A program made the translations under genes and the position numbers. Source: SSF14 sp037045585 (GTDB taxonomy: Bacteria > Actinomycetota > Acidimicrobiia > Acidimicrobiales > Microtrichaceae). Taken from it: 64,000 nt of DNA. Shown here one piece after another: positions 24,750 through 33,994 of the stretch (positions within the stretch are counted from its first letter, which is position 1; each line of letters starts with the position of its first letter). The notes beneath the pieces are model-generated. The model saw nothing but the letters and a program-made list of their open reading frames with translations, did no database searches and had not been told where the DNA came from. The stretch lies in the NCBI GenBank assembly GCA_037045585.1, contig JBAOIR010000055.1:62001-126000 (forward strand). The letters are read 5' to 3'.

Positions 24750-26281
24750 GCGCCACAGGCGAGGTCGAACACCTCGACGTGCTCATCGTCGGCGCCGGGC
24801 TGTCCGGCATCGGCGCCGCCTACCACGTGCAGAACGAGACGCCGTGGGCCTCCTACGCATTGTTCGAGTCGCGCGATGCCATCGGTGGCACCTGGGACCT
24901 CTTCCGCTACCCGGGCATCCGTTCCGACTCCGACATGTTCACGCTCGGCTACCCGTTCCGGCCGTGGAACCGCCCGGAGTCGATCGCTGACGGCGGGGCC
25001 ATCCTGCAGTACATCAAGGACACGGCGTCGGAGTTCGGCATCGACCGCAAGATCCGCTTCCGCCACCGCATCGTCCGCGCCGAGTTCTCCAGCGACACCG
25101 CGCTCTGGACCGTCACCGCCGAGCGCACCGACGGCACCGACACCGCTGGTGGCGGTGGCGAGACGTTCGAGCTCACGTGCTCGTTCCTGTACTCCTGCAG
25201 CGGCTACTACCGCTACGACCAGGGCTACCTCCCCGAGTTCGAGGGCATGGACGACTTCGGCGGCACGATCGTCCACCCCCAGAAGTGGCCCGAGGACCTC
25301 GACTACCGCGACCAGCGCATCGTGGTGATCGGCAGCGGCGCCACCGCGGTCACGTTGATCCCCTCGCTCGCGCCGACGGCGGGCCACGTGACGATGCTGC
25401 AGCGGTCGCCGACCTATGTCGCATCGTTGCCCGGCAAGAACCCCCTCACCGCACTGGTGCGCAAGATCGTGCCGGCCCGCTACGAGGGCCCGGTGCTCAA
25501 GTGGATGAACGCGCTGGCCACGCAGGGCTCCTACCAGCTGAGCCGGCGCCGTCCCGAGCTCATGAAGCGGATCCTGCGGAAGGGCGTCGAACGCCAACTG
25601 CCCGCCGGCTACGACGTCGACACCCACTTCACCCCCAAGTACGACCCGTGGGACCAGCGGCTGTGCGTCGTGCCCAACGGCGACCTCTTCCGGGCGATCC
25701 GTTCCGGTTCGGCCTCGGTCGTCACCGATCACATCGACCGGTTCACCCCGACGGGCATTCGCCTCTCGTCGGGTCAGGAGCTCGAGGCCGACATCATCGT
25801 CACGGCGACCGGCCTCGACGTCCTCTTCCTCGGAGGCATCGAGCTGTTCGTCGACGGTGAGAAGGTCGACCCCAGTTCGCGCTTGGTCTACAAGGGCATG
25901 ATGATCGAGGACGTCCCGAACCTCGCGTTGGCGATCGGCTACACGAACGCCTCCTGGACGCTGAAGGCCGACCTCATCGCCGGCTACGTCACGCGCCTGC
26001 TCAACCACCTCCACAACACGGGCCAGGACATCTGTGTCCCGCACAACGTGGCGGCGGCAGCGCCATCGGGCAAGATGCTCGACCTGTCGTCGGGCTATCT
26101 CGCCCGCGCCGCGGACCGTTTGCCCAAGTCGGGCGACACGTATCCCTGGCAGGTGTACCAGAGCTACGTGAAGGACTACCGGGCGACGAAGCGCAGCGAC
26201 ATCCGCGACGATGTCATGCGGTTCTCGCGGGCCGCCAAGGGATCGAACCGCTCGGTGACGAGCAAGGAAGTAGGGGTCTGA
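24746..26281 (+). CDS. Flavin-containing (Baeyer-Villiger type) monooxygenase
   Basis: A 511-residue NADPH/FAD monooxygenase. FAD-binding GAGLSGIGAA is at residues about 14-23 and the second dinucleotide motif VIGSGATAVTL near 195. FGGTIVHPQKWP matches the Baeyer-Villiger fingerprint FxGxxxHxxxWP exactly. It inserts oxygen into ketones or oxidises a heteroatom; the substrate is not evident but the SDR downstream could supply a ketone. Its closest functional analogues by layout are MymA/EthA-like enzymes of mycobacteria. ATG 24746 overlaps the upstream stop, and the SDR begins 2 bases after its stop. Confidence 0.9.
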   Translation: MSATGEVEHLDVLIVGAGLSGIGAAYHVQNETPWASYALFESRDAIGGTWDLFRYPGIRSDSDMFTLGYPFRPWNRPESIADGGAILQYIKDTASEFGIDRKIRFRHRIVRAEFSSDTALWTVTAERTDGTDTAGGGGETFELTCSFLYSCSGYYRYDQGYLPEFEGMDDFGGTIVHPQKWPEDLDYRDQRIVVIGSGATAVTLIPSLAPTAGHVTMLQRSPTYVASLPGKNPLTALVRKIVPARYEGPVLKWMNALATQGSYQLSRRRPELMKRILRKGVERQLPAGYDVDTHFTPKYDPWDQRLCVVPNGDLFRAIRSGSASVVTDHIDRFTPTGIRLSSGQELEADIIVTATGLDVLFLGGIELFVDGEKVDPSSRLVYKGMMIEDVPNLALAIGYTNASWTLKADLIAGYVTRLLNHLHNTGQDICVPHNVAAAAPSGKMLDLSSGYLARAADRLPKSGDTYPWQVYQSYVKDYRATKRSDIRDDVMRFSRAAKGSNRSVTSKEVGV

Positions 26282-26282
26282 C

Positions 26283-27118
26283 ATGGAGAACTTCGACGGC
26301 AAGGTCGCAGCGATCACGGGGGCGGGTTCGGGCATCGGCCGAGCGCTCGCCGTCGAGCTGGCCAAAGCGGGCGCGTCGCTCGCGTTGTCCGACGTCGACG
26401 AGGTCGGGCTCGCCGAGACCGTGAGCCTCTGCGAGGGCTACGGGGTCAAGGTGTCGTCCCTCGTGCTCGACGTGTCCGACCGCGACGCCATGTTCGAGTG
26501 GGCCGACCAGGTCGCCGACGAGCACGGCAAGGTCAACCTCATCTTCAACAACGCCGGCGTCGCCCTCGGAGCGGTCGTCGAGTCGATGTCGATCGAGGAC
26601 TTCGAGTGGCTCATGAGCATCAACTTCTGGGGCGTCGTGCACGGCACCCAGGCGTTCCTGCCGCATCTCAAGGCGTCGGGCGACGGCCACGTGATCAACA
26701 TCTCCAGCGTGTTCGGCCTCGTGAGCATCCCCACGCAGTCGGCGTACAACGCTGCGAAGTTCACCGTGCACAGGTTAACCGACGCGCTGCGCATCGAGCT
26801 CGAGATCGACGACAGCGGCGTGTCGGCGACGACGATCCACCCCGGTGGTATCAAGACCAACATCGCCCGCAACGCCCGCGTCGACGAAGCGACCGCCGAG
26901 CTGTCCGGCGATGTCGGCGACCCGGGCGACATGTTCGAGAAGATCGCGATGACGAAGCCGTCCAAGGCGGCGAAGCAGATCCTCGCGGCGGTCGAGAAGA
27001 ACAAGCGCCAGCCGCGCTCATCGGTCCCGATGCGAAGGTCTTCGACCTGGTCTCCCGACTCCCGGCCGGCTTCTACCAGCGACTGCTGATCAACGGGGCG
27101 AAGCGGCAGCGGAAGTAG
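26283..27118 (+). CDS. Short-chain dehydrogenase/reductase, frameshift near C-terminus
   Basis: A classical SDR: TGAGSGIGRALA (NAD(P) loop), NNAGVALG, catalytic Ser in INISSVFG and YNAAK with Tyr and Lys. The first 240 residues are intact. After VEKNKRQP the frame ends at 27089 with an unrelated tail, while the usual SDR C-terminus (ALIGPDAKVFDLVSRLPAGF ... AKRQRK) continues in another frame to 27118. One base missing near 27011-27016 explains this. Rejoined length is about 278 residues. It is the third gene of the TetR-controlled operon and probably interconverts an alcohol and the monooxygenase's ketone. Confidence 0.87.
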
Positions 27119-27147
27119 CGCCGGGGCTTCGAGGATCCCTGAGGGGT

Positions 27148-28603
27148 TCAGTTGCCCGCAGCGCTCCGGCCGGCGCGGCGACCGAAGTAGGTGCCGTCGC
27201 CGAGGGAGATCCCGCTCACGTAGCCGGCGGCGGCGATGCCGGCGGTGGTGCGGCCCGCGGCGAAGAGCCCCCCAACCGGTTCGCCGCTGGCCGCACCACC
27301 TCGCCGTCGGGTGTCGTCGACCAGGCCGCCCAGCGTGAACGTGGCGTAGTAGCTGCGGTCGACCCCGAGGTCGACGACGCCGTAGGGCGGGCGCAGCGGG
27401 ACCACGTACTCGGCCGCCTTGTGGAACTGGGGGTCCTCGCCGTGCTCGGCGTGCTCGTTGTAGCGATCGAGCGTGGCCTCGAGCGAGCCGGCGGGCAGGC
27501 CGATCTCGGCCTCCAGCTCCGCCGCCGTCTCCGCCACCCACCGGGGCTTGTAGCCGACGATGTTGACGGCGAACGTCTCGTCGTCGTGGACCCAGTACAC
27601 CCGGCCGTCCTGGCGGAGGAGGAACTCCTTGCCCAAGCGACCGGCGTAGGTGTCCTCGTTCATGAACCGCTCGCCGGCGGCGTTGACGATGATCCCGCGC
27701 ACGACGCTGCGGGGCGGGGCGAGCGGGATGCCGACCTCGATGTGGTCCATGCCGGTGACCCGAGCGCCGGCACCCATGGCCATGCGGATGGCCCGGCCGT
27801 CGTCGTGGGGCGTGCCGATGGGCACGTTGCAGCGAAGCGCCGGTGCGCAGTGCTGCTCGACCATCTCCGTGTTGAAGGTGAACCCGCCGGCGGTGAGCAC
27901 CACGCCGCGTCGGGCGCGGGCATGTCGACGCTCGCCGTCGATGGTCGCCTCCAGCCCGACGACCACGCCGTCGTCGACGACGAGACGATCCACCGCGGCG
28001 TCGGTGACCGTCGTCGCCGGCCCGCGGCGGTCGACCGCTTCGAGCAGCCGCTGCATGAGGAAGCCGCCGGCGGCGTCGGGGTGGGCCGGGGTGGTGGCCG
28101 CGAGGCGCCGGTGTGGCGATCTCGGTGAACGGCCACGAGTCCTCGCCCCCGCTGAAGACCAGGCCCGACGTGTCGGGCGGTTCACGGTCGTGCTCGGGGA
28201 AGTAGCTGGCCTCGAACGGGACGCCGTGGTCGACGAGCCAGTCGAAGTGCGCGACGCTGCCCTCGCAGTAGGCCCGGACCTTCGCCTCGTCGGCGCCCGG
28301 CCCACAGGCGGCGAGCAGGAACCGTGCCATGTCCTCGGGGGTGTCGTCGTAGCCGCAGGCCTCCTGCACGGGTGTGCCGCCGCCGAGGTAGATGATCCCG
28401 CCCGACATCGCCGACGTGCCGCCGCCCATCGCCGCCGCCTCGAGCACCAGCACGTCGGCCCCGGCCTCGGCCGCCTCGATGGCGGCGCAGGCGCCGGCGC
28501 AGCCGAGGCCGACGACGACCACGTCCGCGTCGAGGTCCCATCGGTCGACGTCCGCGGCGGGGACCGGGGCGAGTGCGGAACGACCGTCGTCAGTGGATGC
28601 CAT
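27148..28603 (-). CDS. FAD-dependent ketosteroid-dehydrogenase/fumarate-reductase-like oxidoreductase, frameshifted
   Basis: The N-terminus (from 28603) has VVVVGLGCAGACAAIEAAEAG for FAD and MGGGTSAMSGGIIYLGGGTP, typical of the FAD_binding_2 family with 3-ketosteroid-delta1-dehydrogenases. After FTEIATPAPRGHHP the frame changes: the conserved DAAGGFLMQRLLEAV, GVVLTAGGF, GRTTAGIAAAGYVSGISLG and C-terminus lie in another frame to 27148. One extra base (or two missing) near 28081-28100 in a C/G run accounts for it. Rejoined it has about 485 residues. It likely dehydrogenates a cyclic ketone or enoate. It ends convergently with the SDR and is divergent from ahpC. Confidence 0.85.
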
Positions 28604-28700
28604 GGGCCGGGATTCTGCCAGAGCGCCGCCGGTTCGGTCGGGGCTCAGGTTGCCGAGTGTCGCCCTCGGCGATCAGAGATTGACAGAAACGATCGATCAC

Positions 28701-28744
28701 ATCGAATCATTCGATTTGAACGATCACACGGGACTGCCTAGATT
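28701..28744 (+). promoter_or_regulatory. ahpC promoter with adjacent palindrome
   Basis: TTGAAC (28716-28721) and TAGATT (28739-28744) are separated by 17 bases, a near-consensus vegetative promoter 43 bases before the ahpC ATG. Directly upstream, ATCGAA TCA TTCGAT (28701-28715) is a perfect inverted repeat abutting the -35, the position expected for a LysR-type activator such as OxyR, whose gene is third in this cluster. The OxyR link is inferred. Confidence 0.65.
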
Positions 28745-28786
28745 GACCTCGTACCCCCAGCCATCCAACCAGCGAGGAATCTCCCA

Positions 28787-29350
28787 ATGGCACTGATCAA
28801 CACCGAAATCCTTCCCTTCGAGGCCACCGCCTTCCACAACGGCGAATTCGTACAGGTGAGCGACTCCGACCTGAAGGGCAAGTGGTCGATCGTGTTCTTC
28901 TACCCGGCCGATTTCACGTTCGTCTGCCCCACCGAACTCGGCGACATGGCCGACAACTACGCAGCGTTCCAGGCGCTCGGCGTCGAGGTGTACTCGGTCT
29001 CCACCGACACCCACTTCACCCACAAGGCCTGGCACGAGACCTCCGAGACCATCGGCAAGATCACGTACCCGATGATCGGCGACCCGAACGGCGTCATCAC
29101 GACCAACTTCGACGTGATGCGTCCAGGTGTCGGCCTCGCCGACCGTGGCACGTTCCTCATCGATCCCGAGGGCGTCATCCAGTTCCTCGAGATCACCGCC
29201 GAAGGCATCGGCCGCAACGCTGCGGAGCTCCTCCGCAAGGTCAGGGCCGCCCAGTACGTGGCCTCCCACCCCGGCGAGGTCTGCCCCGCCAAGTGGGAAG
29301 AGGGCGAGGCCACCCTGGCCCCGTCGCTCGACCTCGTCGGCAAGATCTGA
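28787..29350 (+). CDS. ahpC: Alkyl hydroperoxide reductase AhpC (2-Cys peroxiredoxin)
   Basis: A 187-residue typical 2-Cys peroxiredoxin that reduces H2O2, organic peroxides and peroxynitrite. The peroxidatic Cys47 is in FTFVCPTE and the resolving Cys166 in GEVCPAKW. Length and sequence match AhpF-linked AhpC (ETSETIGKITYPMIGDP). GAGGAA precedes the ATG. It is reduced by AhpF, encoded next on the same strand, and the promoter region carries a candidate OxyR site. Confidence 0.95.
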   Translation: MALINTEILPFEATAFHNGEFVQVSDSDLKGKWSIVFFYPADFTFVCPTELGDMADNYAAFQALGVEVYSVSTDTHFTHKAWHETSETIGKITYPMIGDPNGVITTNFDVMRPGVGLADRGTFLIDPEGVIQFLEITAEGIGRNAAELLRKVRAAQYVASHPGEVCPAKWEEGEATLAPSLDLVGKI

Positions 29351-29379
29351 TCCTGCCCCCACCCTCCCTCGGGCTTTTT

Positions 29380-29419
29380 GTGCTGCGAGGAGCGACGTCA
29401 GCGTCGCTTCTCGCAGCAC
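29380..29419. repeat. 18-bp hairpin between ahpC and ahpF (repeat element copy 1)
   Basis: The left arm at 29380-29397 (GTGCTGCGAGGAGCGACG) pairs with 29402-29419 over 18 positions with a single G-U pair and a 4-base loop. CTCGCAGCACGAACCCC on its right resembles the right arm of the hairpin at 58768-58823. It is preceded by TTTTT (29375-29379). It may limit readthrough from ahpC into ahpF or belong to a dispersed palindromic repeat family. Confidence 0.7.
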
Positions 29420-29466
29420 GAACCCCCGGGATCCACGAAGAACCGTTCTCCTCAAAGGACACCCCC

Positions 29467-31062
29467 ATGCTCGATCCAGCACTCTCCGCCCAACTCAAGA
29501 GCCACCTCCAGAACCTCACCCAGCCGATCGAGCTCACGGCCACCCTCGACGAGGGCGCGAAGTCGACCGAGCTGAACGAGCTCCTCGACGAGATCGCCTC
29601 GCTCTCCGACAAGATCACCTACCGCCGCGACGGCAACGCCAACCGGGCGCCGTCGTTCACGATCGACCGCCTCGGCACTGACGTCTCCGTCGAGTTCGCC
29701 GGCATTCCCCTGGGCCACGAGTTCACGTCGCTCGTGCTCGCACTCCTCCACGTCGGCGGGCATCCCTCCAAGGCCACCCAGGAGGTCATCGCCCAGGTCC
29801 GCGACCTCGACGGCGAGTTCGAGTTCGAGACCTTCGTCTCGCTCACCTGCCAGAACTGCCCCGACGTGGTGCAGGCGCTCAACCTCATGAGCACCCTCAA
29901 CCCCAACATCAAGAGCACCACGATCGACGGTGCGGTGTTCCCCGCCGAGGCCGAGGCCCGCCAGGTCATGGCCGTGCCCACCGTGTTCCTCAACGGTGAG
30001 GAATGGGGTTCGGGGCGCATGACGATCGAGGAGATCGTCAACCGGCTCGACTCGGGCGCCGCCGCCAGGGAGGCCGAACGCATCGACGCCAAGGACGCCT
30101 TCGAGGTGCTCGTCGTCGGCGGTGGCCCTGCCGGCGCCGCGGCCGCGATCTATGCCGCTCGCAAGGGAATCAGCACCGGTGTCGTGTCCGAGCGGTTCGG
30201 CGGTCAGGTGCTCGACACCATGGCCATCGAGAACTTCATCTCGGTGCCCTACACCGAGGGCCCGAAGCTGGCGACGGCACTCGAGCAGCACGTGCACGAG
30301 TACGACGTCGACGTCATGAACGTCCAGAAGGCCAAGCGACTCGTGCCGGCCGCCGAGGTCGGCGGGCTCGTCACCGTCGAGCTGGAGAGCGGCGCCGTGG
30401 TGCAATCCCGGTCGGTCGTGCTGTCGACGGGTGCCCGCTGGCGTTCGATGAACGTGCCGGGCGAGAACGAGTACCGCAACAAGGGGGTGACCTACTGCCC
30501 GCACTGCGACGGCCCGCTGTTCAAGGGCAAGCGCGTCGCCGTCATCGGCGGCGGCAACTCGGGCGTGGAGGCCGCGATCGACCTCGCCGGCGTCGTCGCC
30601 CATGTGACGCTCATCGAGTTCGACTCCATCCTGCGTGCCGACGAGGTGCTGCAGCGCAAGCTCCGCAGCCTCCCGAACGTCGACATCATCGTCAGCGCCC
30701 TCACGACCGAGGTGCGTGGTGACGGCGAGAAGGTCGTCGGTCTGGTGTACACCGACCGCACCGACGACACGTCCCACGAGGTCGCCCTCGACGGCATCTT
30801 CGTGCAGATCGGCCTCCTGCCCAACACCGAGTGGCTCCAGGGTTCGATCGAGCTCTCGCCCCGCGGCGAGATCGTCATCGATGATCGGGGCCAGACGTCG
30901 CTGCCCGGCGTGTTCGCCGCCGGTGACTGCACCACGGTGCCGTACAAGCAGATCGTCATTGCCATGGGCGCCGGTGCCACCGCCGGGCTCAGCGCCTTCG
31001 ACCACCTGATCCGCACCTCGGCTCCGGCCGCGGCGGACGACACGGTGTTGGCCTCGGTCTGA
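29467..31062 (+). CDS. ahpF: Alkyl hydroperoxide reductase subunit F
   Basis: A 531-residue flavoprotein disulfide reductase that passes electrons from NAD(P)H to AhpC. The N-terminal thioredoxin-like domain pair carries CQNC (Cys128/131). The C-terminal half is thioredoxin-reductase-like, with FAD motif VVGGGPAGAAAA (about 217-227), redox pair CPHC (344/347), NAD(P) motif VIGGGNSGVEAA and PGVFAAGDC. All four catalytic cysteines are present. It follows ahpC by 116 bases, separated by a strong hairpin. Confidence 0.95.
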   Translation: MLDPALSAQLKSHLQNLTQPIELTATLDEGAKSTELNELLDEIASLSDKITYRRDGNANRAPSFTIDRLGTDVSVEFAGIPLGHEFTSLVLALLHVGGHPSKATQEVIAQVRDLDGEFEFETFVSLTCQNCPDVVQALNLMSTLNPNIKSTTIDGAVFPAEAEARQVMAVPTVFLNGEEWGSGRMTIEEIVNRLDSGAAAREAERIDAKDAFEVLVVGGGPAGAAAAIYAARKGISTGVVSERFGGQVLDTMAIENFISVPYTEGPKLATALEQHVHEYDVDVMNVQKAKRLVPAAEVGGLVTVELESGAVVQSRSVVLSTGARWRSMNVPGENEYRNKGVTYCPHCDGPLFKGKRVAVIGGGNSGVEAAIDLAGVVAHVTLIEFDSILRADEVLQRKLRSLPNVDIIVSALTTEVRGDGEKVVGLVYTDRTDDTSHEVALDGIFVQIGLLPNTEWLQGSIELSPRGEIVIDDRGQTSLPGVFAAGDCTTVPYKQIVIAMGAGATAGLSAFDHLIRTSAPAAADDTVLASV

Positions 31063-31080
31063 CGTGACCCGCCTCACCCG

Positions 31081-32304
31081 ATGAATCTCCGCGACCTCGG
31101 CTACCTCGTGGCCGTCGCCGACGAGCGCCACTTCGGCCGCGCCGCCGACATCTGCCACGTGGGTCAGCCGACGTTGTCGACGCAGATCCGCAAGCTCGAG
31201 GCCGAGCTCGGGGTCGACCTGCTCGAACGCAACCCTCGCCAGGTGCTCTTGACCGATGCCGGCGAACGAGTCGTCGAGCGGGCGCGGATCATCCTCCGGG
31301 AGGCCGACAACATCCGAGAGCTGGCCCGTCGGGCCATCGACCCCGAGTCGGGCACCGTCCGGCTCGGGGTCTTCCCGACGTTGGGGCCGTACCTCCTCCC
31401 TCACGTGGTGCCCCAGGTCCGCCGACGGTTCCCCAAGCTCGAGCTCCTGCTGGTGGAGGAGAAGACCGAGGAGGTGCTGCGTCGCCTGCGCAACGGCGAC
31501 CTCGACGCCGGCCTGCTCGCCCTCCCGATCCACGACGATCAGTTGCACGTCGAGCCGTTGTTCGTCGAGGAGTTCCTGCTGGCGGTTCCCAACGACCACC
31601 CGCTGGCCGCGTCGGTGGGTCCGATCGACATCGGCGCGCTGTCCGGCGAGAGTGTGCTCCTCCTCGAGGACGGTCACTGCCTGCGCGACCAGGCCCTGTC
31701 GGTGTGCCAGCTGGCCGGAGCGAGCGAGCGGAGTGGGTTCCGGGCCACGAGTCTCGAGACGTTGCGCCAGATGGTCGCGGCCGGCGTCGGGGTCACACTC
31801 CTGCCGGAGTTGTCGGTGCGCCCTCCCGTGTCGCCGTCGGACAACATCACACTCCTGCGGTTCTCCGAGCCGGTGCCCAGCCGGACCATCGCCATGTGTT
31901 GGCGTCGGTCGACGGCGTTCGGCGAGTTCCTCCCCGAACTGGCCGAGCAGTTCCGCGATCTCCCGACCGACCTCGTCCACCCCCTCACCGGTTCTGTCCC
32001 GCGAAGGGATACAACCCGCACGCTCTCGCGGGACGAAACGGGTGTCGACGGCGCGGTCGTAGGCTGCGCGCCATGCTGCTCCGCATCTTCACCGAACCCC
32101 AGCAAGGCGCCAGCTACGACGACCTGCTGGCCGTTGCTCTGGTCGCTGAGGAGTCGGGCTTCGACGCCTTCTTCCGGTCGGACCACTACCTGCGCATGGG
32201 TGACGGCTCGCCGCTGCCCGGGCCGACCGACGCATGGATCACGCTCGCCGGCCTGGCGCGTGACACCACCACCATCCGCCTCGGCACGTTGGTATCGCCC
32301 GTGA
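31081..32304 (+). CDS. oxyR: OxyR-like LysR regulator with extended, overlapping 3' end
   Basis: Residues 1-60 are the LysR HTH (LGYLVAVADERHFGRAADICHVGQP). The effector domain contains Cys200 and Cys209 in GHCLRDQALSVC, matching the redox cysteines of OxyR in position and spacing, so peroxide sensing is likely. OxyR proteins are normally about 305-315 residues; here the frame runs to 407 and overlaps the next gene by 232 bases. The last 90 residues (after DLVHPLTG) look like out-of-frame sequence. The true end may be lost to an indel; a shift to the next frame would stop at 32062. Third in an ahpC-ahpF-oxyR series. Confidence 0.88.
   Translation: MNLRDLGYLVAVADERHFGRAADICHVGQPTLSTQIRKLEAELGVDLLERNPRQVLLTDAGERVVERARIILREADNIRELARRAIDPESGTVRLGVFPTLGPYLLPHVVPQVRRRFPKLELLLVEEKTEEVLRRLRNGDLDAGLLALPIHDDQLHVEPLFVEEFLLAVPNDHPLAASVGPIDIGALSGESVLLLEDGHCLRDQALSVCQLAGASERSGFRATSLETLRQMVAAGVGVTLLPELSVRPPVSPSDNITLLRFSEPVPSRTIAMCWRRSTAFGEFLPELAEQFRDLPTDLVHPLTGSVPRRDTTRTLSRDETGVDGAVVGCAPCCSASSPNPSKAPATTTCWPLLWSLRSRASTPSSGRTTTCAWVTARRCPGRPTHGSRSPAWRVTPPPSASARWYRP
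31996..32034. promoter_or_regulatory. 9-bp inverted repeat before the F420 oxidoreductase gene
   Basis: GTCCCGCGA and TCGCGGGAC are perfect inverted repeats 21 bases apart, ending 38 bases before the ATG at 32073. This lies in the doubtful oxyR tail, supporting the view that the region is really intergenic. It could be an operator or a terminator without T-run. Confidence 0.45.
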
Positions 32305-33002
32305 CGTTCCGGTTGCCCGGCCCGCTCGCCGTCTCGGTGGCACAGGTCGACCAGATGTCGGGCGGACGGGTCGAGCTGGGCCTGGGAAGCGGCTGGTTCG
32401 ACGCCGAGCACACCGCGTACGGCATCCCGTACCCCGAACCGATCGGCGTCCGCTTCGACATGTTGGAGGAGCAGCTCGCGATCGTGTCCGGTCTGTGGGC
32501 CGCCGACGCGCCCTTCTCCTTTTCCGGCGACCACTACACCGTCGTCGACTCGCCGGCGTTGCCGAAGCCGACGCAGCGTCCCGGCCCGCCGATCGTCATG
32601 GGCGGCAGCGGCAAGTCGCGCACGCCGCGGTTGGCGGCTGCCTACGCGGCCGAGTGGAACCTGCCGTTCGCCCCGTTGGCCGACTTCGTGGCCGGCCGGG
32701 ACCGGGTGCTCGCCGCGTGCGAGGCGATCGGTCGCGACCCCGGCACGATCGTGACGTCGGCCGCGCAGGTCGTCTGCGTCGGTGAGAACGACGCCGAGAT
32801 CGCCCGTCGCGCCGCCGCCATCGGTCGAGAGGTGGACGAGCTCCGGCAGAACGGGTTGTGCGGCACTCCCGCCGAGATCGTCGACCGGCTGGGCGAGTGG
32901 GCCTCAGCGGGGGCCGAGCGGTGCTACCTGCAAGTGCTCGACCTCGCCGACCTCGACCACGTTCGGCTCATCGCCGAGCACGTCCTGCCCGCGGTCGCCT
33001 GA
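32073..33002 (+). CDS. LLM-class F420-dependent oxidoreductase
   Basis: A 309-residue luciferase-like TIM-barrel protein. Motifs include AEESGFDAFFRSDHYL, TIRLGTLVSPVTFRLPGPLA, SGGRVELGLGSGWFDAEH and PPIVMGGSGKSRTPRLAA, typical of the F420-binding subfamily (TIGR03560-like). It would use reduced coenzyme F420 for hydride transfer to an unknown substrate. Presence of F420 enzymes supports an actinobacterial host. The 3' end overlaps the end of the convergent transporter gene by about 99 bases. Confidence 0.9.
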   Translation: MLLRIFTEPQQGASYDDLLAVALVAEESGFDAFFRSDHYLRMGDGSPLPGPTDAWITLAGLARDTTTIRLGTLVSPVTFRLPGPLAVSVAQVDQMSGGRVELGLGSGWFDAEHTAYGIPYPEPIGVRFDMLEEQLAIVSGLWAADAPFSFSGDHYTVVDSPALPKPTQRPGPPIVMGGSGKSRTPRLAAAYAAEWNLPFAPLADFVAGRDRVLAACEAIGRDPGTIVTSAAQVVCVGENDAEIARRAAAIGREVDELRQNGLCGTPAEIVDRLGEWASAGAERCYLQVLDLADLDHVRLIAEHVLPAVA

Positions 33003-33944
33003 CGTCGGACCCGGAACGTCGTCGGGTGTTCCCTCGAGCCGGACGAGGGCGACGCCAGCGACGATCAGCGCGCCGCCGAAGCCTTGGATGATCGTCGGCA
33101 CTTCGTCGAGGAGCACCCACGCGGCGACCACGGCGAACAGGACCTCGAGCAGCGCGACGAACGACGCGACGCGCGCGCCCAGCAGCGTTGCCGCCAGGAT
33201 GCCGGTCACGTAGGCGAAGGCCGTCGATGCCAGGACGATCACGGCCATGGGCACCCACCAGGCCCGCGCCGTGCCGAACAGGTCGACGTCGGCAGTGGTC
33301 GCGTCGAAGGGGAGGACGCCGGTGATGCCGGCAACAGCGAGGATCGCCGCGCCGGTGAGGAGGCCGCCCGACGCCAACGCGACCGGAGGGAGCGAGTCGG
33401 CGGCGACGTGGCCGGCGAGGTGGAAGTAGCCGGCGACGGCGACGGCTGCGGTGAGCGCGAAGGCGATGCCGAGGGGGTCGAGGTCGCTCGAACCGGTGAG
33501 GTCGAGCACGAGGAACAGACCGCCGATGGCGACGGCCGCTCCGAGGATCGTGAGTCGCGGTGGGAACGCTCGGTGCGCCGCGGACGTGGCGATCACCAGG
33601 AGCACCGGGCCGAGGAACTCGATGAGGATGGCGATGCCGACCGGCAGCCGTTCGACCGCGGCGAAGTAGCAGAGCTGCGCGCCGGCGACGCCGACGATGC
33701 CGAAGGCGAGGAGCCGGGGCCACGCCCGGATCAGGAGTCGGCCGCGGCCCCGCATCGACCACGTGGCGGCGGGCAGGAGCACTGCGCCGGCCACCGCGGT
33801 GCGCACGGCGACGGCGGCGCCGGGGCTCCAGCCCGACGACAGGAGTGGGCGGGCGAACGTGCCGCTCATGCCGAACGTGGCCGCCGACAGCACGGCCACG
33901 ACGAGGCCGGCGGCGGGGTGGTCGAGCGTGCGGGATCGGGTCAT
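32904..33944 (-). CDS. EamA/DMT family transporter
   Basis: About 346 residues with ten predicted membrane helices in two EamA repeats: GLVVAVLSAATFGMSGTFARP ... VAILIEFLGPVLLVIAT, and GIAFALTAAVAVAGYFHLAG ... FVALLEVLFAVVAAWVLLDE. ATG 33944 is preceded by AAGGACG. It probably exports a small metabolite such as an amino acid. The C-terminal 40 residues after VALVRLEGTP are not conserved and lie antisense to the end of the F420 gene, so the true stop may have been lost. Divergent from the CGNR gene. Confidence 0.85.
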   Translation of the reverse strand: MTRSRTLDHPAAGLVVAVLSAATFGMSGTFARPLLSSGWSPGAAVAVRTAVAGAVLLPAATWSMRGRGRLLIRAWPRLLAFGIVGVAGAQLCYFAAVERLPVGIAILIEFLGPVLLVIATSAAHRAFPPRLTILGAAVAIGGLFLVLDLTGSSDLDPLGIAFALTAAVAVAGYFHLAGHVAADSLPPVALASGGLLTGAAILAVAGITGVLPFDATTADVDLFGTARAWWVPMAVIVLASTAFAYVTGILAATLLGARVASFVALLEVLFAVVAAWVLLDEVPTIIQGFGGALIVAGVALVRLEGTPDDVPGPTSGDRGQDVLGDEPNVVEVGEVEHLQVAPLGPR

Positions 33945-33994
33945 CGCGTCCTTGGACCGGCGGTGCGGGCGGTGCTGGTGAACGAGGGTGTCAG

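Noticed and set aside
29452..31980. 842-codon open frame on the minus strand across ahpF and oxyR
   Set aside because: It lies fully antisense to well-recognised genes and has the His/Asp/Gly-rich composition of a high-GC antisense shadow.
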